In this document: one piece after another, positions 18,240 to 25,898 of the stretch | How the letters are laid out: each line of letters opens with the position of its first letter | How positions within the stretch are numbered: the stretch's first letter is position 1 | DNA from: an uncultured Eubacteriales bacterium | Lineage (GTDB): Bacteria > Bacillota > Clostridia > Saccharofermentanales > UBA5734 | NCBI GenBank assembly: GCA_903919045.1 | Contig: CAIXGU010000009.1 | Location: forward strand, 1 to 36,315 | DNA: 36,315 nucleotides | Reading direction: 5' to 3' | Translations under genes and position numbers: made by a program | The notes under the pieces: model-generated | The model's database searches: none | The model's input: the letters and a program-made list of their open reading frames with translations, nothing else | What the model was told of the DNA's origin: nothing

Positions 18240-18288
18240 GCCGCGAAGCGGCCGGAGAGGCCGGAGCACGGCCCGGGAGGAGATCGGC

Positions 18289-18615
18289 ATGGTCGAGCGC
18301 AACCACCCCTTCACGCGGACCGACGCGAAGACGATCGAGCGGCTGATCGAGGACGACCACGTCGGCATCAACCACATGGTCCTCGGGAAGGGCGATGCGC
18401 TCCCCGAGCACTTCGCGAACTCGAACGTCTACATGATCGTCGTGCGCGGCGCGGTGCAGCTCGTCCTCGACGACCACGAGGCGAAGTCGTATCCCGCGGG
18501 CTCGATCCTGTCCATTCCCTTCCGTACCAAGATGAACGTCTCGAACGTCGGCGACGCCGTGCTCGAGTTCTTCGTGGTCAAGGCCCCCAGCCCCCGCTCC
18601 ATGCAGGGGATGTAG
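18289..18615 (+). CDS. Small cupin-domain protein
   Basis: MVERNHPFTRTDAKTIERLIEDDHVGINHMVLGKGDALPEHFANSNVYMIVVRGAVQLVLDDHEAKSYPAGSILSIPFRTKMNV. Confidence 0.85.
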   Translation: MVERNHPFTRTDAKTIERLIEDDHVGINHMVLGKGDALPEHFANSNVYMIVVRGAVQLVLDDHEAKSYPAGSILSIPFRTKMNVSNVGDAVLEFFVVKAPSPRSMQGM

Positions 18616-18640
18616 ACCAGCGGCCTGACCCGCTGCGGCA

Positions 18641-18689
18641 CGTTCGACGCGGCTCCTGCGAGGCGGGTCCGAGCAGGAGGAGAGCGTCG
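18641..18689 (+). repeat. Left copy of 49-bp hairpin-forming inverted repeat
   Basis: CGTTCGACGCGGCTCCTGCGAGGCGGGTCCGAGCAGGAGGAGAGCGTCG; reverse complement matches 19571-19619 at 47/49 positions by eye. Internal stems CGACGC/GCGTCG and CTCCTGC/GCAGGAG. Confidence 0.9.
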
Positions 18690-18734
18690 CATGCGGCGCA
18701 ATACGCGCCGCGATGGTTCGGGACGCCCCTCGCC

Positions 18735-18771
18735 CGCAGTTCCTACGGCGCGTGCCGCTGCGGCGGACGAC
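18735..18771 (+). repeat. Left outer inverted-repeat module
   Basis: CGCAGTTCCTACGGCGCGTGCCGCTGCGGCGGACGAC is the near-identical reverse complement of 19429-19465. Confidence 0.85.
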
Positions 18772-18802
18772 CCTCCGGTCGTCCATCCATCCATCTGCGG
18801 TT

Positions 18803-18843
18803 ACGGGGTGCGGCGTGCGCGATGTTACGCCGTACCCCGTTTT
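18803..18843 (+). terminator. Rho-independent terminator between cupin and acidic-protein gene
   Basis: ACGGGGTGCGGCGT-N10-ACGCCGTACCCCGT (14-bp stem with one G-U) followed by TTTCC. Confidence 0.8.
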
Positions 18844-18917
18844 CCATGCGGTATCCTTCGGAATGTAGCCACAAGGACCCTTCCTGTCCCTGAATGCACG
18901 CTACGGAGGAATCGTCG

Positions 18918-19373
18918 ATGAAGAAGACCTTCTTTCAGATCGCCGTCCTGCTGCTGCTGATCGCCGCCGTCCCGTTCGCCTACGTCATCGCGGCGCCGAA
19001 CACCCACATGGGGCAGCTGCTCCGTTCCAATGGACTCTATCAGGGGCTCGAGGGCGGCAACGGTTCCGGCGAGGACACGCTCGAGGACCTGGCCTCCCCG
19101 ACCGACGCCGCTCCCACCGGCGACCCGGCGGCCGACGTCACCGGCGGCGCGACGCCCGAACCCACCTTCGATCCGAACGCGCCCGACGTCACCGGCGGCG
19201 CGACTTCCGAAGCCACGTTCGACCCGAACGCGCCCGACGTCACCGGCGGCGCGACCTCCGGCGGCGCCCAGGGCGAGGACGTCGACGACGACGAGGACGA
19301 GGACGAAACCTACGAGGAGCACGACGAAGACGGACCCGAGGACGAGGAGCACGAGATCGAGGACGACGACTGA
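18918..19373 (+). CDS. Secreted/anchored acidic repeat protein
   Basis: ATG with GGAGGA SD; signal/TM segment MKKTFFQIAVLLLLIAAVPFAYVIAA; 17-aa repeats PDVTGGAT.E.TFDPNA; C-terminus DDDEDEDETYEEHDEDGPEDEEHEIEDDD. Confidence 0.8.
   Translation: MKKTFFQIAVLLLLIAAVPFAYVIAAPNTHMGQLLRSNGLYQGLEGGNGSGEDTLEDLASPTDAAPTGDPAADVTGGATPEPTFDPNAPDVTGGATSEATFDPNAPDVTGGATSGGAQGEDVDDDEDEDETYEEHDEDGPEDEEHEIEDDD
19134..19262 (+). repeat. 51-bp in-frame tandem repeat (2.5 copies)
   Basis: GACGTCACCGGCGGCGCGAC recurs at 19134, 19185 and 19236. Confidence 0.9.
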
Positions 19374-19398
19374 CCGTACCTCCGACGCACGCCAACGC

Positions 19399-19428
19399 GA
19401 AGGGCTCCCGGGCGACCGGGAGCCCTTC
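19399..19428 (+). terminator. Hairpin terminator-like structure after acidic-protein gene
   Basis: GAAGGGCTCCCGG-GCGA-CCGGGAGCCCTTC, perfect 13-bp stem with GNRA-type loop; no strong T-tract. Confidence 0.65.
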
Positions 19429-19465
19429 GTCGTCCGCCGCAACGGCACGCGCCGTAGGAGCTGCA
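19429..19465 (-). repeat. Right outer inverted-repeat module
   Basis: GTCGTCCGCCGCAACGGCACGCGCCGTAGGAGCTGC; inverted copy of 18735-18771 with about 2-3 mismatches. Confidence 0.85.
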
Positions 19466-19559
19466 GGTCGCCGGGCGTCCCGCATTCCAACGGCGCGTAA
19501 CGGGAAATGCCGTAGGAGCTGCGGCTGACAGGGAGCGCCCGGATCGCCAACGTCCCGTA
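19451..19559 (-). repeat. Two diverged tandem units, 58-bp period
   Basis: GCCGTAGGAGCTGC starts at 19451 and 19509; units end CCAACGGCGCGTA and CCAACGTCCCGTA. The left arm has one unit, the right arm two. Confidence 0.75.
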
Positions 19560-19570
19560 CTGCACTACAA

Positions 19571-19619
19571 CGACGCTCCCCTCCTGCTCGGACCCACCTC
19601 GCAGGAGCCGCGTCGAACG
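19571..19619 (-). repeat. Right copy of 49-bp hairpin-forming inverted repeat
   Basis: CGACGCTCCCCTCCTGCTCGGACCCACCTCGCAGGAGCCGCGTCGAACG; 47/49 identical to the reverse complement of 18641-18689. Confidence 0.9.
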
Positions 19620-19766
19620 GGACGTAGTCGATCCGGTCGCCGGGCATCAATTTCCGCAGGAAAAACCGCACGATGCGCCCGTTTCCCTTCATCCGTTGTC
19701 CTTATAATGGAGTCCGGATGGACCCGGCCCCTGCATGGATGCGGGTCGGCTCCGCAGGAGGACGCG

Positions 19767-21041
19767 ATGGAAGGGTTCGCATGGGAAGGCAACGGGCGGC
19801 CGATGACCGACGCCGCGCTGGACGCGGCGCTGCGGCAGGCGGTCGAAGGGCGCACGCTCCGCAAGGCGCTGCTGCTCCCGCCGGACATGACGCGGCTGCA
19901 TTCGTACGCCGGCGTCATCGCATCGAAGCTCTACGCGATGCTCAAGGACCGCTGCCACGTGGACGTGATGCCCGCGCTCGGCACGCATGACGCGATGTCC
20001 CGCGAGGAATGCGCGCACTTCTTCCCCGGCATCCCCTACGAGGCGATCCTCCCCCACCGCTGGCGCACCGACATCGTGAGGATCGGCACCGTGCCCGCGG
20101 ACTTCGTGAAGGAGGTCTCCGAGGGCCTCATCGACTACGCCATCGACGTCGAGGTCAACGAGCGGATCATGGACCCGACGTACGACTGGATCGTGTCGAT
20201 CGGGCAGGTCGTGCCGCATGAAGTCGTCGGGATGGCCAACTACAGCAAGAACGTATTCGTCGGCTGCGGCGGCAAGACGATCATCAACCGGACGCACTTC
20301 CTCGGCGCCGTCTACGGCATGGAGCGCCTCATGGGCAAGGACCATTCGCCCGTGCGCAAGGTGCTCGACTAAGCCGAGCGGGCGTTCCTCTCCGACCGCC
20401 CGCTGGACTACATCCTCACCGTGACGACGGCGCCCGAGGGGGCCGCCGTCCTCGAGGGGCTGTACATCGGCCGCGAGCGCGCGCTGTTCGAGAAGGCCGT
20501 GGCCCTCAGCCAGAAGCGCAACCTGATCTTCCTCGACCGCGCCCCGAAGAAGGTCGTGGTGAACCTCGACGAGCGGGAGTTCAAGAGCACCTGGATCGGG
20601 AACAAGGCCGTGTACCGGACGCGGATGGCCATCGCCGACGGCGGCGAGCTGGTCATCCTCGCGCCCGGGGTGCGCAAGTTCGGCGAGGATCCGGCCATCG
20701 ACGCGCTCATCCGCAAGTACGGCTACGTCGGCAAGCTCGGCGTGCTCGCCGCGTACCGCGGGAACCAGGACCTGAAGGACAACCTGTCGGCCGCGGCGCA
20801 CTTGATCCACGGCTCGTCCGACGGCCGCTTCGGCATCACGTACGCGGTCGAGCACCTGACCCGGGCGGAGGTCGAAGGCGTGGGCTTCCGCTACGCCGCC
20901 CTGTCCGAGGTCCGGAAGCGCTATGACCCCGCGCGCCTCGCGGAGGGCTGGAACGTCCTCCCCGACGGCGAGGAGATCTTCTACATCGGCAACCCCGCGA
21001 TCGGCCTGTGGACCGACCGGACGAAGTTCGAGGCCACCTGA
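19767..21041 (+). pseudogene. LarA-like (DUF2088) nickel-dependent hydroxyacid racemase/epimerase homolog interrupted by one in-frame TAA (20370-20372)
   Basis: ORFs 19767-20372 and 20373-21041 are in the same frame: ...GKDHSPVRKVLD*AERAFLSDRPLDYILTV.... LarA-like motifs ALLLPPDMTRLHSYAG, ALGTHDAMS, VFVGCGGKTIINRTHFLG. Confidence 0.8.
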
Positions 21042-21055
21042 CGGAGGAGGACCCC

Positions 21056-22135
21056 ATGGACCTGACGCTGCGCGAATCGTACAAGTACGCCCTCGTCGTC
21101 CCCACCAGCATGGGCGTGCGCATCACGCCCGAGAACGGCCAGCCCGTGCACAGCAGCCGCCGCTACACGATGCAGGCGACCTCCGCCGAGTCGAACGTCG
21201 CGAGCGTCTCGTCGTTCCTGGGCCTGCCGGTGCACATCCTCACGACGTTCGTGAAGGGCAGCCCGATCGCCGCGTTCATCCAGGGCGACCTGCTGTCGCG
21301 CCGGATGACCTACGAGGGACCCGAGGTCCCGCAGGGCGGCCCGTGGGGCTACCGCCACCAGTTCAACATCGCGGACTCCGGCTACGGCGCCCGCGGACCG
21401 CGCGTCCACAACGACCGCGCCGGCGAGGTCGGCCGCACGCTCAACGTGAAGGACTTCGATCTCGAGCGGCTGTTCGGGAAGGACGGCGTGCGGGTGCTGC
21501 ACCTGTCCGGCCTCATCGCCGCCCTGTCGCCCGAGACCAGCGTCTTCTGCCTCGCGCTCGCCCGGGCCGCGAAGAAGCACGGCACGCGCATCGCGTTCGA
21601 CCTCAACTACCGCGCGACCTTCTGGGAGGGCCGCAAGGCCGAGCTGTCGGCGGTGTTCGCCGAGATCGCCTCGATCGCCGACATCCTGGTCGGCAACGAG
21701 GAGGATTTCCAGCTCTGCCTCGGCGTGAAGGGTCCGGAGGCCGGCGGCAAGGGCCTCGCCTCCAGCATCGACAGTTTCAAGGAGATGATCGCCCGCGTGA
21801 AGGCGGCGTATCCGGACGTGTCCATGTTCGCGACGACGCTGCGCGAGGTCGAGAGCGCGAACCGCCACCTGTGGGGCGCGATCCTGCTGGCCGGCGACGA
21901 CTGGTACGTGGCCGAGCCGCGCGGGATCGGCGTGCTCGACCGGATCGGCGGCGGCGACGGCTTCGTCGGCGGCCTGCTGTACGGCGTGCTGAAGGGCTGG
22001 GCGCCCGAGAAGTGCCTGCAGTTCGGCTGGGCCTCCGGCGCGCTCGCGACGACCTTCCTCGAGGACTACGCGATCCCCGTGGACGAGGACATGGTCTGGA
22101 GCGTCTGGAAGGGCAACGCGCGCGTCAAGCGCTGA
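21056..22135 (+). CDS. PfkB family sugar kinase, KDG-kinase-like
   Basis: RIAFDLNYRATFWEG, ...ADILVGNEEDFQLCLG, C-terminal GVLDRIGGGDGFVGGLLYG (PfkB signature); SD GGAGGAGG. Confidence 0.88.
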   Translation: MDLTLRESYKYALVVPTSMGVRITPENGQPVHSSRRYTMQATSAESNVASVSSFLGLPVHILTTFVKGSPIAAFIQGDLLSRRMTYEGPEVPQGGPWGYRHQFNIADSGYGARGPRVHNDRAGEVGRTLNVKDFDLERLFGKDGVRVLHLSGLIAALSPETSVFCLALARAAKKHGTRIAFDLNYRATFWEGRKAELSAVFAEIASIADILVGNEEDFQLCLGVKGPEAGGKGLASSIDSFKEMIARVKAAYPDVSMFATTLREVESANRHLWGAILLAGDDWYVAEPRGIGVLDRIGGGDGFVGGLLYGVLKGWAPEKCLQFGWASGALATTFLEDYAIPVDEDMVWSVWKGNARVKR

Positions 22136-22158
22136 CGCGGCGGTCGCCGGGATCGTCG

Positions 22159-22593
22159 TCAGCCGACGTGGAGGTCCGAGACGACCGACCGCTCGAAGGA
22201 GCGCTTCCGGCCGACGACCGCGTCCACGGCGTCCATCACGGGCGCGTAGGAATCGTCGGGCGCGGAGTGGGTGACCAGCACCCCGTGGTCGCGGATCTCC
22301 GCGGCGTGCGCCGCCAGGAACGACCGCATCGGGCTCGCGAGGCCGCCGGCCCAGACCGGCGTCGCCAGGATCACGCGGTCGTAGGACGCGAGGTCGCACG
22401 CGGGTTCGAGCGGCAGGATCGGGACGATCCGCTTCGTGGCGGATTCGAAGCCGCTCCGCATGAAGCCGAAGAAGCCGCGACGCTTCCGGGTTTCGCGGAT
22501 TTCGGCGAGTTCGGCGCCGATCTCCTCGGCGAGCGCCTCGGCGGCCTTCCGCGTGCCGCCGTTCCTCGAGTAGTAGACGATGAGCGTGCCCAT
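22159..22593 (-). CDS. Flavodoxin-family protein
   Basis: MGTLIVYYSRNGGTRKAAEALAEEIGAELAEI...YDRVILATPVWAGGLASPMRSFL. Confidence 0.9.
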   Translation of the reverse strand: MGTLIVYYSRNGGTRKAAEALAEEIGAELAEIRETRKRRGFFGFMRSGFESATKRIVPILPLEPACDLASYDRVILATPVWAGGLASPMRSFLAAHAAEIRDHGVLVTHSAPDDSYAPVMDAVDAVVGRKRSFERSVVSDLHVG

Positions 22594-22609
22594 GGTGCGC
22601 CTCCTCCGG

Positions 22610-23461
22610 TCAGGTGTGCTTCAGGAACGTGCCGTCCTCGAGCTCCTGGAACGCGCGCCGCAGTTCCTCTCGGGTGTTCATGACGATCGGGCCGCCCCAC
22701 GCGACGGGCTCGCGCAGGGGTCTCCCGGCGACGACCAGGACGCGGGCGCCGGCGGTGCCGGCCTGGATTCCCACGGCGTCCCCGTCGGCGAAGCGCACGA
22801 CGCGCGGCGCCTCGGCCTCCTCCGTACGGCCGTCCGCGAGGACGACCGACAGCGACCCCCGCACCACGACCGCGAAGCAGGTCGCCTCCGGAGCGACGGG
22901 CACATCGGCGCACGCCCCGGGCGCGAACGTCGCGTCGAGGAACGTCGGATCCACGTAGAGGTCGGTCACCGGGCCCTTCACGGCTCCGCGGGCGCCGGCG
23001 ATCACGCGGAAGCGCACGCCGGGCTCCTCGACGGTGGGAATCGCGGCGGCGGGGATATCCTGGTAGCGGGGCGCGGTCATCTTCTGCGCCGCCGGGAGGT
23101 TCACCCAGAGCTGCAGGCCGGCGAGCTCGTCGCTCCGCTGGGGCATCTCCTGGTGGACGATGCCGCTGCCGGCGGTCATCCACTGGATGTCGTCGGGTCC
23201 GATCGTCCCGGCGTGCCCGAGGCTGTCCCCGTGCGCGACGGAGCCCGACATCAGGAACGTGACGGTCTCGATGCCGCGGTGGGGGTGCCAGGGGAACCCG
23301 GCGAGGTAGTCCGCCGGGTCCTTGGACCCGAACAGGTCGAGCATCAGGAACGGGTCGAACGCGTCCACGTCCTCGTGGCCGATCATGCGGCGAAGCTTCA
23401 CGCCCGCGCCGTCGCGCGTCGGGATACCGGAAATCGACGGGACGGCGACTCTCTTCTTCAT
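22610..23461 (-). CDS. Pirin family protein
   Basis: FDPFLMLDLFGSKDPADYLAGFPWHPHRGIETVTFLMSGSVAHGDSLGHAGTIGPDDIQWMTAGSGIVHQEMPQ. Confidence 0.95.
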   Translation of the reverse strand: MKKRVAVPSISGIPTRDGAGVKLRRMIGHEDVDAFDPFLMLDLFGSKDPADYLAGFPWHPHRGIETVTFLMSGSVAHGDSLGHAGTIGPDDIQWMTAGSGIVHQEMPQRSDELAGLQLWVNLPAAQKMTAPRYQDIPAAAIPTVEEPGVRFRVIAGARGAVKGPVTDLYVDPTFLDATFAPGACADVPVAPEATCFAVVVRGSLSVVLADGRTEEAEAPRVVRFADGDAVGIQAGTAGARVLVVAGRPLREPVAWGGPIVMNTREELRRAFQELEDGTFLKHT

Positions 23462-23562
23462 CGCGGCGTCCTCCTTGCGGGCGCGGTTCGCGCGCCGCAA
23501 GGCCCATCGTAGCGCGGGGCGAGCCCCTGCGCCGTCCCTGCGGTTACGGGACGACGGCAGGT

Positions 23563-23570
23563 GCTATAAT
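23563..23570 (+). promoter_or_regulatory. Extended -10 promoter of chrA-like gene
   Basis: TGCTATAAT (TGnTATAAT) about 45 nt upstream of the ATG at 23615. Confidence 0.5.
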
Positions 23571-23614
23571 CGGTTTCGCCTGCGCGCGTCGCGGAGCTTC
23601 TCCCGGAGGTCCCC

Positions 23615-25210
23615 ATGAAGAGACCGGATATCGGCGCCCTGCTCTCCGTCTTCGCCAAGGTCGGCCTGGTCGGCTTCGGCGGCGGAAGCTCGCTGCTGCC
23701 CCTCATCGAGAAGGAGGTCGTCGTCCGGCACCGCTGGTTCGGCGACGAGGAATACGTCCGGCATTCGGTCGCCTCCAGCGTCACGCCCGGCGCCCTCGCC
23801 ATCAAGCTCGCCTCCGCCGCGGGCTTCGACGCCGCCTCCACCCTCGGAGCGGTCGCCGCTCCCTACGCCGTCGTCCTGCCGGGGCTCGCCCTCATGCTCG
23901 TCCTGCTGAGCGTCTCATCGCTCGTCGGCGGCGCCGCCGTCACGGCGATCCAGCGCCTCTCCGTCGGCATCTTCCTCTTCGTCGTCCTCGTGTTCTGGCT
24001 CTACATCGAGCGGGTCATCCGCCGTCACCGGCGTCCGTGGAAGGCCGCCGCGTTCGCGGCCGGCACCCTGCTCCTCACCATCGGCCCCGCCCTCCGCCGC
24101 ATCGTCGCGGCCGTCTCCGGGCTCTCCGCGGACGACCTGCCGCCGGTCGTCCTCGGGCTCGGCGCTGCCGATGCGATGGCCGCCGCGTTCTTCCTCGTCC
24201 TCTTCCTGGGCGAGCGCAGCGGCCCGGTCCGCCGCACCATCGGCGCCGCGGCCGCGCTCGCGTACGTCGCGCTCTGCGCGCAGGGGCTCCCGTTCGGCGC
24301 AGCGCCCTGGACGAAGGCCGTCGGCCTCGCCGTCCTGCTGGCGCTCGTCCTCGCCTCGGTCGCGTTCGACGCCGCCGCGCGGCGACGGGCGGCGCGGGAC
24401 GCGGGCACCGGCGGCGCGGAGGTTCCGGAGGCCTTCCCCGCCGTCGTCGCGCTGCCCGATCTGCCGGCCTTCCGTCCGATCACGCCGCGCACCTTCCTGC
24501 CGGTCGCCGGAATCCTGCTCGGCATCCCCGCCGTCCTGTTCGCCGCCGCCGCGCTGCTCTTCCCCGCCTTCCTCGTGCCGTACGGCGACGCCGGCGCGAC
24601 GCTCCCCGGCTACGTCTGGGCCTGCGTCGGCGCGACCGTCTCGACGTTCGGCGGCGGTTCCTCGTTCCTCCCGATCGCGGAAGGGTTCTTCGTCGGCGGC
24701 GGCTTCGTGCCCCACGACGCGTTCTACCAGGTCCTGGCCTCGCTGGCCAACGCCCTTCCGGGCCCGATCATCTCCGAGCTCGCGCCGGGCGCCGGATTCG
24801 ACTACGCCTTGGCCGTGACGGGCGGGAACATCGCGGCGGCCTGGCTCGCGGCGCTGCTCGGCGGCGCGCTGACGGTCGCCGTCTCCGTGCTGCCCATGCT
24901 CGCCTTCCTGGGCTTCTACGACCGCCTGCGCGCCTCGCCGCGCGTGCATGCCCTGCAGGAGGTCGTGATGCCGGTCGTGTGCGGCCTGCTCGTCCCGACG
25001 GCGCTCACGCTGCTCGCATCGGCGGTCGGGGTCCTCCACGGGCAAGGCGGGGTCGCGCCCTGGCTCGCGGCGCTGCTCGCCGCCGCAGGCGTCGCGGCGC
25101 TCGTCGTCCTGACCAAATGGACGAAGCCGGCCGATGTCGTGCTGCTGGCCGGCGTCTCGGGGACCTTCTTCGTGCTGGTGACCGGGCTCGCCGCGCTCCG
25201 CGGCGGCTGA
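23615..25210 (+). CDS. Chromate-transporter (CHR) family protein, two-domain
   Basis: Internal duplication: VGFGGGSSLLPLIEKEVVVRHRWFGDEEYV...TPGALAIKLASAAGF and STFGGGSSFLPIAEGFFV...ALPGPIISELAPGAGF. Confidence 0.88.
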   Translation: MKRPDIGALLSVFAKVGLVGFGGGSSLLPLIEKEVVVRHRWFGDEEYVRHSVASSVTPGALAIKLASAAGFDAASTLGAVAAPYAVVLPGLALMLVLLSVSSLVGGAAVTAIQRLSVGIFLFVVLVFWLYIERVIRRHRRPWKAAAFAAGTLLLTIGPALRRIVAAVSGLSADDLPPVVLGLGAADAMAAAFFLVLFLGERSGPVRRTIGAAAALAYVALCAQGLPFGAAPWTKAVGLAVLLALVLASVAFDAAARRRAARDAGTGGAEVPEAFPAVVALPDLPAFRPITPRTFLPVAGILLGIPAVLFAAAALLFPAFLVPYGDAGATLPGYVWACVGATVSTFGGGSSFLPIAEGFFVGGGFVPHDAFYQVLASLANALPGPIISELAPGAGFDYALAVTGGNIAAAWLAALLGGALTVAVSVLPMLAFLGFYDRLRASPRVHALQEVVMPVVCGLLVPTALTLLASAVGVLHGQGGVAPWLAALLAAAGVAALVVLTKWTKPADVVLLAGVSGTFFVLVTGLAALRGG

Positions 25211-25217
25211 GCCGTCC

Positions 25218-25898
25218 TCAGGGGGCCGCGGGAGCGCCGGCCGCCGGCGTCGCGCCGGAAGGCGCACCGGGCGGCGGGACCGTCACGATGCGATAGCGGA
25301 AGGCGTTGAGGATCGTGGTGCTCCCGTAGCGGATCGTCGCCGACTGCAGGCTCCCGTAGTTGAGATGCTGGTGGCCGTGGAAGAAGTACATCGGGTGGTA
25401 GCGGTCCAGCAGCTTCCGGAAGGCGGAGAACCCCTGGTGGCAGGGGTCCTTGGCGTCCCCGAGCCCCTCGGCGGGCGCATGCGTGACCAGGATGTCGAAG
25501 CCGCGGCTGCGGAAGAGCTGGAAGCGGAGCCTGGCGACGCGCCGGTCCATCTCCTGCTGCGAGTACTGGTAGTTCCCGAGATTGTAGCGGTGGCTGCCGC
25601 CGAATCCGAGGATGCGCAGGCCCTTCACGACGACCAGGCGGCCGTCGATGTCCTCGCAGCCCTCCGGCGGGTCGACCGCGTAGCGGCTGTCGTGGTTTCC
25701 CGGCACGTAGAGCAGCGGGGCGTGGATGCAGGTCACGAGGAACTCGAGGAAAGCCGCCTTCAGGTCCCCGCAGGCGATCACGAGGTCGATGTCCCGGAAT
25801 CGGTCCGCGTCGAAATGCTCCCAGAGGTACGGGTCCTCGACGTCCGACACCAGGAGGATGCGGACGGGCTTCCGCTCGGCGGCGGGCGCCTTCTTCAT
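25218..25898 (-). CDS. Calcineurin-like metallophosphoesterase
   Basis: RILLVSDVEDPYLWEHFD...DLVIACGDLKAAFLEFL...LLYVPGNHDSRY...DILVTHAPAEG...YFFHGHQHLNYG. Confidence 0.93.
   Translation of the reverse strand: MKKAPAAERKPVRILLVSDVEDPYLWEHFDADRFRDIDLVIACGDLKAAFLEFLVTCIHAPLLYVPGNHDSRYAVDPPEGCEDIDGRLVVVKGLRILGFGGSHRYNLGNYQYSQQEMDRRVARLRFQLFRSRGFDILVTHAPAEGLGDAKDPCHQGFSAFRKLLDRYHPMYFFHGHQHLNYGSLQSATIRYGSTTILNAFRYRIVTVPPPGAPSGATPAAGAPAAP

Noticed and set aside
18239-18253. GGCCGC-GAA-GCGGCC hairpin between ferredoxin and cupin genes
   Set aside because: Only 6-bp stem with no T-tract; the genes are likely co-transcribed, so not called a terminator.
18691-18921. Plus-strand ORF MRRNTRRDGSGRPSPAVPTARAAAADD... 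in the left arm
   Set aside because: Shares short peptide strings with the right arm only because the DNA repeats are similar; not conserved as protein since unit period is 58 nt.
19240-19692. Minus-strand ORF MKGNGRIVRFFLRKLMPGDRIDYVPFD... through the right repeat arm
   Set aside because: Has a plausible SD/-10, but runs through non-triplet repeats and antisense to the acidic-protein gene; no family match. Possibly a truncated gene start, too weak to call.
20370-20372. Genome-wide TAA reassignment as explanation for the LarA break
   Set aside because: TAA appears as a normal terminal stop for the lipoprotein gene at 33496-33498, and no other interrupted genes are seen.
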